A DNA stretch of 17,474 nt from an uncultured Bacteroidales bacterium (GTDB lineage Bacteria; Bacteroidota; Bacteroidia; Bacteroidales; UBA932): NCBI GenBank assembly GCA_900546445.1, contig URCV01000038.1, forward strand, positions 1 to 17,474. The letters run 5' to 3'. Both the position numbers and the translations under genes were made by a program. How positions within the stretch are numbered: position 1 is the first letter of the stretch; every line of letters begins with the position of its first letter. The notes under the pieces were generated by a model. It did no database searches, was not told the origin of the DNA, and saw nothing but the letters and a program-made list of their open reading frames with translations. Shown here one piece after another: positions 1 through 7,312 of this stretch.

Positions 1-1219
1 CTCAAACTATGTGGGGCTCACCCCATTTGCCGGGCTCAACATCGCTTGGCCGGCGATTATGGTCGTGGGAGCTCTCGGACTTATGGTAGGAACCGGAGGA
101 AGCGCACTGATTTCCATCCTGCTTGGCCAGAAAAACTTGAAGAAGGCCTGCGAGACCTTCACGACGCTGGTCGCATTCACTATCCTGATGGCCGTGGCGC
201 TGGGCATACCCATGTACATCCTAATGCCGAAAATCGTGGTGGTGCTAGGTGCCGAGGGCGAGGAATTGATTCGAAATGCAGCGCTCTACGGGCGTTTCTA
301 CGCCGTGGGTATGCCGGCATTTATGCTTCAAATGGCTTTTCAGCCGTTCTTTATGGCTGCGGAGAAACCGGAGTTGGGCACGAAGCTGTCGATTGCGTGC
401 GGATTGGCCAATATGATCCTCGACGCGGTGTTCATCGTGGTTCTGGGTTGGGGTCTGGCAGGAGCTGCTGCGGCATCCATAATCGCCTGCTGCATAGGAG
501 GATTCTACCCGCTGTGGTATTTCCGACACCGTCGCAGTGAGGGCCAATTGAGACTCACGCGCGTAAAGTTCGAAATGCGCGCGATCGTAAACACCTGCAA
601 GAACGGAAGCTCGGAATACATAGGAAACATCGCATTTTCGCTGGTGAGCATGTGCTATATGCATCAGTTGATGAAGTTCTACGGAGAGCCGGGCGTGGCG
701 GCGTATTCGGTCATAATGTACATAGGCTACATTTTCGCGGCGATTTACATAGGGTATAACCTTACTGTGGCGCCTGTGGTGGGCTATAATTACGGTGCCG
801 GAGACACGAAGGAGCTACATAGCCTGCTCACGAAAAGTATGGCGATAGTGTTCGGTTTAGGCATGGCGATGACTGCGACAGCACAAGTGGCGGCCAGACC
901 CGCGGCCCTTCTCTTCGTGGGATACGACGCTGACATAGCGGCACTTACCACTCGTGCGGAAAAGATATACATGATGAGTTTTCTCATCTGCGGACTGAAT
1001 ATGTTCACGTCGGCGTGGTTTACCGGTCTGGGAAATGGACTTATCTCGGCCGCCTCCGCTTTCACCCGCTCTCTGGTTTTCGAGCTGGGCTGCGTATTCC
1101 TGCTCCCCGTCATCTTCGGCGCGGAAGGCATCTGGTATTCGGTCATCATCGCCGAGGTGCTTTCGCTCGCCCTCAGTGTCTTCCTCCTGAAAAAATTCCA
1201 AAAACGTTACGGATATTAA
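1..1219 (+). CDS. MATE-family efflux transporter, 3' part (5' end outside window)
   Basis: This is an inner-membrane multidrug/toxin exporter of the MATE family, which normally exchanges Na+ or H+ for organic cations or other compounds. The reading frame is open to the left edge (the codons before the GTG at 11 still code), so that GTG is not the real start. About 406 codons are visible. Full-length members usually have around 440-460 residues, so roughly the first helix is missing. The protein is a series of hydrophobic helices. A Gly-rich loop with GTGGSALISILLGQ, followed by a charged KNLKKA turn, is typical of the family's N-lobe, and a second pseudo-symmetric half follows (PVVGYNYGAGD near the middle). 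It ends in a basic tail (KKFQKRYGY). The stop lies only 6 nt upstream of the sigma-factor gene, so read-through into the PUL is possible, though the functional link is unclear. The substrate cannot be told. Confidence 0.9.
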   Translation, partial: SNYVGLTPFAGLNIAWPAIMVVGALGLMVGTGGSALISILLGQKNLKKACETFTTLVAFTILMAVALGIPMYILMPKIVVVLGAEGEELIRNAALYGRFYAVGMPAFMLQMAFQPFFMAAEKPELGTKLSIACGLANMILDAVFIVVLGWGLAGAAAASIIACCIGGFYPLWYFRHRRSEGQLRLTRVKFEMRAIVNTCKNGSSEYIGNIAFSLVSMCYMHQLMKFYGEPGVAAYSVIMYIGYIFAAIYIGYNLTVAPVVGYNYGAGDTKELHSLLTKSMAIVFGLGMAMTATAQVAARPAALLFVGYDADIAALTTRAEKIYMMSFLICGLNMFTSAWFTGLGNGLISAASAFTRSLVFELGCVFLLPVIFGAEGIWYSVIIAEVLSLALSVFLLKKFQKRYGY

Positions 1220-1225
1220 AAAGAA

Positions 1226-1714
1226 ATGAGGGATTTTCTGGAAATATACCGCGCATTTTACGGAAAAGTGTTCACTTTCGTACTTTCTTTAGTGAGATCG
1301 AAGGCGAATGCGCAGGATATTACCCAAAATATCTTTATGAAACTATGGAAAAACAGGAAGAAACTGGAACATATAAAGTCTATGGACGACTACCTTTTCA
1401 TTCTTTCGAAGAACGCTTGTATGGACTACTTCAGGAAGGCATCGCGTAAAAAAGAAATCTCCACGGACGTGTTCGACGAGTTCCTTCTCTCCAGAATAGT
1501 CTCCTCACCGGAAAAACGAATCGATGCGCTTTCCGACATAGAAGAATTGAGGCATATCATAGAGTCTCTCCCTTCGAAAAGACGCGACATCTTTATAATG
1601 AGTCGATTCGATGGACTTTCCAATGATGAAATCGCCTCAATATTAGGCGTTTCTAAGAAAACCGTGGAAAACCAGATATCGCTCGCCACGAAAAAATTAA
1701 AAATTTCCAGTTAA
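1226..1714 (+). CDS. ECF-type RNA polymerase sigma factor (PUL regulator)
   Basis: This 162-residue sigma-70 family factor of the extracytoplasmic-function type would direct RNA polymerase to the PUL promoter once released by the FecR-type anti-sigma encoded next to it. Region 2 covers about residues 4-70, with the usual ANAQDITQNIFMKLW core-binding/-10 helix and DYLFILSKNACMDYFRK. Region 4 covers about 103-155, with LPSKRRDIFIMSRFDGLSNDEIASILGVSKKTVENQ carried as two motifs: the helix before it and the helix-turn-helix at 133-152. The ATG at 1226 gives region 2 only a three-residue lead, which is normal for this class; the 6-nt gap to the upstream gene leaves no room for an earlier start. 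The neighbours fecR and an STN-bearing susC make a three-part transenvelope regulatory set. The exact ECF subgroup was not determined. Confidence 0.95.
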   Translation: MRDFLEIYRAFYGKVFTFVLSLVRSKANAQDITQNIFMKLWKNRKKLEHIKSMDDYLFILSKNACMDYFRKASRKKEISTDVFDEFLLSRIVSSPEKRIDALSDIEELRHIIESLPSKRRDIFIMSRFDGLSNDEIASILGVSKKTVENQISLATKKLKISS

Positions 1715-1733
1715 AGGTCGGGAGTTTTTTCCG

Positions 1734-1766
1734 TCAGTTTCGTCTCTAAGAAAGAACTGAAACTGA
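1734..1766 (+). promoter_or_regulatory. Inverted repeat in the sigma-fecR gap, possible operator or leader hairpin
   Basis: The arms TCAGTTTC (1734-1741) and GAAACTGA (1759-1766) are perfectly complementary over 8 bp with a 17-nt loop. The right arm ends 5 nt before the fecR ATG. It is the most obvious symmetrical element in the only sizeable gap (57 nt) at the regulatory end of the PUL. As RNA it could fold over the ribosome-binding region of fecR; as DNA it could be an operator. No T-run follows it, so it is not a classical terminator. Its function is inferred only from symmetry and position. Confidence 0.4.
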
Positions 1767-1771
1767 TAAAT

Positions 1772-2611
1772 ATGTCTGAACTAAAAGATTATTGGGATAA
1801 AATAGATTCCTCTTCGGTGGATAGCGCTTCCATTGAAGAAGGCGTTCACGATGTCGTAGGACGCATTAGAAAGCAGAGGACCATACAAAGAAGCATTCTG
1901 GCTACGGTCGGCGCACTGCCGATATTTGCCATCTGCCTGTTCCTTTTCCGCCCGGCAGATACCCCGGCCCAGACGCTCCAGTGCTATTCCCCTTATGGTC
2001 AGCGTCAAACGCTTACCCTAGCAGATGGTTCGACCGTAACCTTGAACTCCGGCTCCACGCTTGTCTATTCCGACAACTACACTAAAGGCACCCGCGAAGT
2101 CGTCTTGATAGGTGAGGCGAAATTCGAGGTGGCGAAAAACCCGAAGCAGCCGTTCGTGGTAAAGACTAAGGACTTCGACGTGCAGGTTTTAGGCACCGTC
2201 TTCGATGTCAACGCATATCCGGAAAACGAGACGGCATCGGTGACATTGGCCAGCGGCTCCGTAAAGATTCTCCGCGACGAGGAAGAGCTTCTGCTTACTC
2301 CTGGCCAAATGGCATCTTTAGGTAAAGACAACACTTTCCGAGTAAAGGAAGTGGACACCACGAAGGAACTGCTGTGGATAACGGGCGGATTTGCCTTCAG
2401 ACAGGCATCCATAACCGACATCTGCTCCTACATAGAGCACACCTACGGAATGAGCGTACAGTGTAACACCTTACTTCCTAAGTATAAGGAGACCAGCATA
2501 ACGGCTCGCAGAGACAGCGAACTTCCTCTCGACGAGTTCCTATCACTATGCTCAAACCTTATCCCTGGTATGAAATATAACATCGAAAACAACATAATAA
2601 CATTTAATTAA
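1772..2611 (+). CDS. FecR-family anti-sigma factor
   Basis: This single-pass inner-membrane anti-sigma factor (279 aa) binds the ECF sigma factor in the cytoplasm and contacts the SusC signalling domain in the periplasm. Residues 1-40 are cytoplasmic and basic near the end (RIRKQRTIQR). Residues 41-59 form the transmembrane helix (ATVGALPIFAICLFLF). The FecR domain follows at about 75-168, recognisable from TLADGSTVTLNSGSTLVY, GEAKFEVAKNPKQPFVV and the VLGTVFDVNAY motif. The C-terminal DUF4974-like domain is at about 203-279 (FAFRQASITDICSYIE through MKYNIENNIITF); it is related to STN domains and is the usual partner of the SusC STN. The cytoplasmic part looks short for the family, which commonly carries a longer sigma-binding region; this is an impression, not a measured comparison. 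The stop is only 6 nt before susC. Confidence 0.93.
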   Translation: MSELKDYWDKIDSSSVDSASIEEGVHDVVGRIRKQRTIQRSILATVGALPIFAICLFLFRPADTPAQTLQCYSPYGQRQTLTLADGSTVTLNSGSTLVYSDNYTKGTREVVLIGEAKFEVAKNPKQPFVVKTKDFDVQVLGTVFDVNAYPENETASVTLASGSVKILRDEEELLLTPGQMASLGKDNTFRVKEVDTTKELLWITGGFAFRQASITDICSYIEHTYGMSVQCNTLLPKYKETSITARRDSELPLDEFLSLCSNLIPGMKYNIENNIITFN

Positions 2612-2617
2612 AAACTA

Positions 2618-5600
2618 ATGAGACGCAAATTACTTCTCTCTTTGGGATTTCTCTTCGCCTTCGTGGCCTTGCACGCGCAAGACATCACGATGACAGGGGG
2701 AAAGATGACACTTCGCGATGCTTTCGAACTAATCGAAAGGCAAAGCGGGAAACACATCGCCTATAACGAAGGTGTTTTGAATGTGTCTGCGAAAATAACC
2801 ACTCCGGACAAGACCCTCTCCTTAGAAAATGCATTGAACGAGATTCTAAGGCAAGTCGATGCCGGTTTTACTATCGACGATGACCTGATAGTCATCAAAA
2901 AGAATGAAAAGAAAAAAGTTTACACCTATACGGGCCAAGTCCTCGACGAACAGGCGATGCCCGTTCCGGGAGTCTACGTCTATCTGGAGAACACTACTTA
3001 CGGAACCGTTACCGACGACAATGGTAACTTCCAAATAGAGGCAGCCAGAGGAACCGGTCTCAAGTTCACCTCTCTCGGGTTCAAGGAGAAAACCGTCAAG
3101 CTTGGCACACAGGCCGACCTTACGGTGACGCTCGAAGCTGACAATATGTTCCTGAACGACGCAGTAGTCATCGGCTATGGTTCCATCAAAAGGAAAGACC
3201 TCACCACCGCCGTGTCAGTGGTCTCCACGAAAGATCTCAACACCCGCCCGGTAATCTCCGCAGGTACCGCACTTCAGGGAAAGGCTGCCGGCGTTCAGGT
3301 GATTCAGCCTTCCGGAATGCCCGGTTCAACCATTTCCATAAGAGTACGTGGTGCCACCTCCGTACAGGCTTCGAACGAGCCACTATATGTAGTGGACGGA
3401 ATCCCTACGGACGACATCTCTAACATAGCAGCCGACGACATAGCCTCCCTTCAAGTCCTAAAAGACGCTTCATCTTCAGCCATTTACGGTGCGCGAGCAG
3501 CTAATGGCGTAGTCCTCATCACCACTAAGAGAGGAGATGCAGGAAAAGTGGAGCTGAAATTCAACTCCTTCCTCGGATTTTCCAAATTAGGACGCAAAAT
3601 AGACGCTCTGAACACCGAAGAATATAAGGAATTGATGAAGGAATTGGCATCGAAGACTGTCACCGTTCCTACCATTCCGGACGAAGAGACCCGTTACACG
3701 GATTGGACCGACGTGCTTTTCGGCACCGGCGTAAACCAGAACTACCAGCTGTCCATCTCGAATGGTAACGACAAACTCCGCTACCACGTGTCGGCTGGTC
3801 ACACTTCTGACAAGGGTATAGTTAACAAGGCCTATTTCCAGCGCACGAATTTCAGGGCCAATGTCGACAGTGATATGTTCAAATGGCTTACCACGAGCTT
3901 CAGCGTAGGCTACTCCCACAACCAGGGACGCTCCGTTTACGAGAGCCGCAGCTCACTTCGCGCCGGTTCCATTCTCTCCGCCATCAACACACCTCCATTT
4001 ATGCAGATATGGAGTCCGACGGACCCGACCATCTACGACGAAGACGCATACGGTTCGCGCATTCTCAACCCTATGGCTGCCAATGCCGCTGACATGACCT
4101 ATCAGAGCGACCGACTCCAGGGCGCGCTTTCACTGGATTTCAAGCCATTCGAAGGCCTCCACTATAAAATCACCTACTCAATGGACTTGAACGATTCGCG
4201 AGACGACTACTACCTCGACCCGCACAGCACCTCGGACGGACGCTCTACAAAGGGACGCGTCTCCGAATCCGTATCGAAGAATTCGGAATGGATGCTGGAC
4301 AACATCGTCACCTACGACCACCAATTCGCCCAGAAGCACAACCTCTCGCTTTTAGCCGGATCGTCTCTGCAGCGCGCTCAGTGGAGAGGAAGCAGCATCG
4401 CCGGATACGACCTGCCGGAATCCTACCCTAACATCCACAGCGTTTCCGTGGCCAATCAGCTCGACGAAGACGCCATCTGGGGCTCATCATCGGCGTGGGC
4501 ATTGGCATCCTTCCTGGGACGTGCCAATTACAATTTCGACGACAGATACCTCCTTTCAGCCAATGTCCGATTCGATGGTTCATCGAGATTTGCTCCCGGG
4601 CACAGATGGGGATGCTTCCCATCCCTCTCTGCCGCTTGGAGAATATCCAACGAAGGCTTTATGGAGCAGAGCCGCGACGTAGTGGACGACTTGAAAATCA
4701 GGGCAGGCTATGGTCTCACCGGTAATCAGGGAGGAATTGGCAACTATGCCTACTTGGCCTCCATGAAAGGACACAAGGTCCCTCCTACGGCTGACAATTC
4801 TTATCCTGGTCTCGCCATAACCCCGAATTCGGCATCGAACCCTGAGCTTACTTGGGAAAAGACCACTCAATACAACATAGGTCTCGACCTCTCGCTCTTC
4901 GACTCGCGCATTATGTTCACCACTGACTGGTACTATAAGAAAACCGACGATTTGCTTCTTACGGTATCGCTTCCGGACAATGTAAACCTTCCGGGAGGAA
5001 TTACTCGAAACGACGGTCAAATGGAGAACAAGGGAGCGGAGTTCGTACTTTCCACCCAGAATCTCACGGGAGATTTCAAATGGAATACCGATTTCAACCT
5101 ATCTTTCAACAAGAACAAACTACTTAAGCTCGGACTAAACAAAGTATATCACTACGCCGAAATGTATACCACCGGAGAATCGGCGATAATCCTGAAGGAA
5201 GGACTGCCACTGGGCTCCTTCTACGGATATAAATCTTTAGGAGTCAACGTGGACACCGGAGACATCGATTACGAAGACATCTCGAAGAATGGTTCCATAG
5301 GTCCCGAAGACAGGACGATCATAGGATGCGCCCAGCCTAAGTTCATCTATGGCATCACTAACGACTTCTCTTGGAAAGGTCTGACTCTCAGCATCTTCTT
5401 CCAGGGAAGCTATGGCAATGAGATTTTCAATGCCTCTAGGATAGACACCGAAGGTATGGTAGATTTCAGGAACCAGTCAAAGGCCGTCCTGAACAGGTGG
5501 AAGCGTCCTGGTATGATAACTGACGTTCCACGAAGCGGAAATGTGGAAAACATTCACAACTCTTCCCGTTTCGTAGAAGATGGCTCTTACCTCAGGCTCA

Positions 5601-5827
5601 AGACCTTGACACTGTCGTACAGTCTACCGGCAAGCCTTCTTAGAAAAACGGCACTTTCAGGACTTCAAGTATTCGTTACAGGACAGAACTTGCTGACATT
5701 TACGAAGTACACCGGATATGACCCTGAAGTAAACGCCTACGGAGCCAGCTCCGTAGCCTTAGGTGTAGACTATGGCACATATCCTCAGTCTAAGACAGTT
5801 ATCGCTGGAATTAATATAAGTTTCTAA
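2618..5827 (+). CDS. SusC/RagA-family TonB-dependent glycan transporter with STN signalling domain
   Basis: This outer-membrane TonB-dependent barrel (1069 aa) imports oligosaccharides handed over by SusD. Domain order: signal peptide cut after A20 (VALHA|QD); STN domain at about 23-92 (GGKMTLRDAFELIERQSGK through DDLIVIKK); carboxypeptidase-D-like regulatory fold at about 103-175 (TGQVLDEQAMPVPGVYVYLE); TonB-box-like stretch DAVVIGYG at 181-188; plug at about 190-305, with GKAAGVQVIQPSGMPG, VRGATSV, PLYVVDGIP and the SAIYGARAANGVVLITTKRG signature. The rest is the beta-barrel, ending in the expected aromatic residue (AGINISF). The STN domain is the part that marks a transporter signalling to a FecR-type anti-sigma, which matches the two genes upstream. 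Its stop is 2 nt from the susD ATG, so the pair is translationally linked. The glycan transported cannot be deduced from this sequence. Confidence 0.97.
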   Translation: MRRKLLLSLGFLFAFVALHAQDITMTGGKMTLRDAFELIERQSGKHIAYNEGVLNVSAKITTPDKTLSLENALNEILRQVDAGFTIDDDLIVIKKNEKKKVYTYTGQVLDEQAMPVPGVYVYLENTTYGTVTDDNGNFQIEAARGTGLKFTSLGFKEKTVKLGTQADLTVTLEADNMFLNDAVVIGYGSIKRKDLTTAVSVVSTKDLNTRPVISAGTALQGKAAGVQVIQPSGMPGSTISIRVRGATSVQASNEPLYVVDGIPTDDISNIAADDIASLQVLKDASSSAIYGARAANGVVLITTKRGDAGKVELKFNSFLGFSKLGRKIDALNTEEYKELMKELASKTVTVPTIPDEETRYTDWTDVLFGTGVNQNYQLSISNGNDKLRYHVSAGHTSDKGIVNKAYFQRTNFRANVDSDMFKWLTTSFSVGYSHNQGRSVYESRSSLRAGSILSAINTPPFMQIWSPTDPTIYDEDAYGSRILNPMAANAADMTYQSDRLQGALSLDFKPFEGLHYKITYSMDLNDSRDDYYLDPHSTSDGRSTKGRVSESVSKNSEWMLDNIVTYDHQFAQKHNLSLLAGSSLQRAQWRGSSIAGYDLPESYPNIHSVSVANQLDEDAIWGSSSAWALASFLGRANYNFDDRYLLSANVRFDGSSRFAPGHRWGCFPSLSAAWRISNEGFMEQSRDVVDDLKIRAGYGLTGNQGGIGNYAYLASMKGHKVPPTADNSYPGLAITPNSASNPELTWEKTTQYNIGLDLSLFDSRIMFTTDWYYKKTDDLLLTVSLPDNVNLPGGITRNDGQMENKGAEFVLSTQNLTGDFKWNTDFNLSFNKNKLLKLGLNKVYHYAEMYTTGESAIILKEGLPLGSFYGYKSLGVNVDTGDIDYEDISKNGSIGPEDRTIIGCAQPKFIYGITNDFSWKGLTLSIFFQGSYGNEIFNASRIDTEGMVDFRNQSKAVLNRWKRPGMITDVPRSGNVENIHNSSRFVEDGSYLRLKTLTLSYSLPASLLRKTALSGLQVFVTGQNLLTFTKYTGYDPEVNAYGASSVALGVDYGTYPQSKTVIAGINISF

Positions 5828-5829
5828 TT

Positions 5830-7299
5830 ATGAAAAAGATAATATACTTAATGTGTTTAGGCAGTCTGGTGGCTTGCGAGAAATTTCTGGACGAAAAGCC
5901 ACAGTCTGACCTCACAAAGGAAAATACGGAGACCCAAGAGCAGGTTTCGGCCTATAGCTCCGTTTCCGAAGCCAAGTCGGAGCTCAATGGTGTATATGCC
6001 CTTTTCAAGGCGGACATCTACGAAGGAAACGCTTTCTATATAGGAGACTGTATGTCGGACAATTGCTATATCGGTGGAGACGGCGTATCGGAAGAGCAAC
6101 TCGATAACTTGAACGTTTCCGCCACGAACAGCGTAATTGCCACTTCTTGGTCACAATTCTATGCCATCGTCGGCTCGGCCACTAACGTAATCGAAAACGT
6201 CAAGTTGATGGATTCGTCACTCATAGACGACGCCACCCGCGCTCAAATCATCGCCGATGCCAAGTTCGCCAGGGCTTGGGTACTTTTCGACATCGTAAAG
6301 TACTGGGGCGATGCTCCTATGACCTTACAACTCATCCCTTCCATCACCGTAGACAATATCGACAAATGGTATCCTATTATGTACCCATCCAGAACCAGTG
6401 AGGAAGAAATCTATGCTCAGATTATCTCTGATTTGGATGAGAATACCATAAAGAACCTCCCAAGCAAGAGCGCAGGCGCATTCTGCGGAACACAGGGCGC
6501 AGCCTACGGCCTTCTCGCAAAGGTTTATGCCACTATGGGCAAAAAGAGCGAGCGCGACTACTCAAAGGTGGTCGATATGTGCGACAATGTCATCAAGCAG
6601 GGCTACAGATTGGTTCCGGACTTCGAATCGCTTTGGACGGTAGATGGCAAATTCTCCTCTGAAAGCATCTTCGAAATGTACTTCTCAGATGCCGCAGAGC
6701 AGCACAACTGGGCTTATTGGGTGCTCTTGAGCGACGTTTCGGGAGATGTAGTGGTATCGTGGAGAAGGTATTGCACTCCTACACAGGACCTCGTAGCTAA
6801 GTTCGACAAGGAAAAGGACGTTCGTTACAAATCGTCCATCTACTGGACGTCCGTTCCTTACGATACATATTGGCCGGCAAAGAATTACCCATTGGCATAT
6901 AAGATTCGTCAGAAGGAAAGCGATATCATCCTGCTGCGTCTCGCGGACATTCTGCTGCTTAAGGCAGAGGCGCTGGTAGAGCTAAACAGGCCGAAAGAAG
7001 CGCTGATGATCGTGAACGACATTAGAAATCGCGCAGGCTTGAGCGGTCTACCACTGTCGCTCAGCGTGGCAGAAGCCAGATTGGCAGTGGAAAACGAAAG
7101 ACAGCTCGAGCTTTTGTTCGAAGGCCAGAGATGGTGGGATTTGATTAGAAACGAAAGGATGGAAGAAGTGATGAAGCTCGCACACGACAAAAATGGGAAC
7201 CTACGCTTTAGCGAGATTCCTTCTTGGCGCGCGAAACTTCCTATCCCTCAGGCACAAATAGACATTAACGAAAGATTAACACAAAATATTGGTTATTAA
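5830..7299 (+). CDS. SusD/RagB-family surface glycan-binding lipoprotein
   Basis: This outer-membrane lipoprotein (489 aa) forms the hinged lid on the SusC barrel and captures substrate. The start at 5830 gives a short SPII signal with lipobox LVAC, the modified cysteine being C16, followed directly by EKFLDEKP, the usual beginning of a mature SusD. The N-terminal TPR-like part contains SEAKSELNGVYALFK and NVIENVKLMD. The C-terminal half has the family hallmarks at about 367-404 (LLRLADILLLKAEALVELN, then DIRNRAGL) and about 423-441 (ENERQLELLFEGQRWWDLIR). The length is at the lower end of the family's usual range of roughly 500-600 residues, but no domain appears to be missing. It is followed 13 nt later by the SusE/F-position gene. 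Ligand-binding residues were not assigned. Confidence 0.97.
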   Translation: MKKIIYLMCLGSLVACEKFLDEKPQSDLTKENTETQEQVSAYSSVSEAKSELNGVYALFKADIYEGNAFYIGDCMSDNCYIGGDGVSEEQLDNLNVSATNSVIATSWSQFYAIVGSATNVIENVKLMDSSLIDDATRAQIIADAKFARAWVLFDIVKYWGDAPMTLQLIPSITVDNIDKWYPIMYPSRTSEEEIYAQIISDLDENTIKNLPSKSAGAFCGTQGAAYGLLAKVYATMGKKSERDYSKVVDMCDNVIKQGYRLVPDFESLWTVDGKFSSESIFEMYFSDAAEQHNWAYWVLLSDVSGDVVVSWRRYCTPTQDLVAKFDKEKDVRYKSSIYWTSVPYDTYWPAKNYPLAYKIRQKESDIILLRLADILLLKAEALVELNRPKEALMIVNDIRNRAGLSGLPLSLSVAEARLAVENERQLELLFEGQRWWDLIRNERMEEVMKLAHDKNGNLRFSEIPSWRAKLPIPQAQIDINERLTQNIGY

Positions 7300-7312
7300 T
7301 AATCTCATAATT

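Noticed and set aside
245..1201. Minus-strand frames opposite the MATE gene
   Set aside because: Antisense shadows of a membrane protein with strong GC-ending codons; the products are Arg/His-rich without motifs.
7289..7312. Upstream TTG start for the SusE/F-position lipoprotein
   Set aside because: It would begin inside susD and push the lipobox to residue 27. The ATG at 7313 gives the lipobox cysteine at residue 19, normal for SPII.
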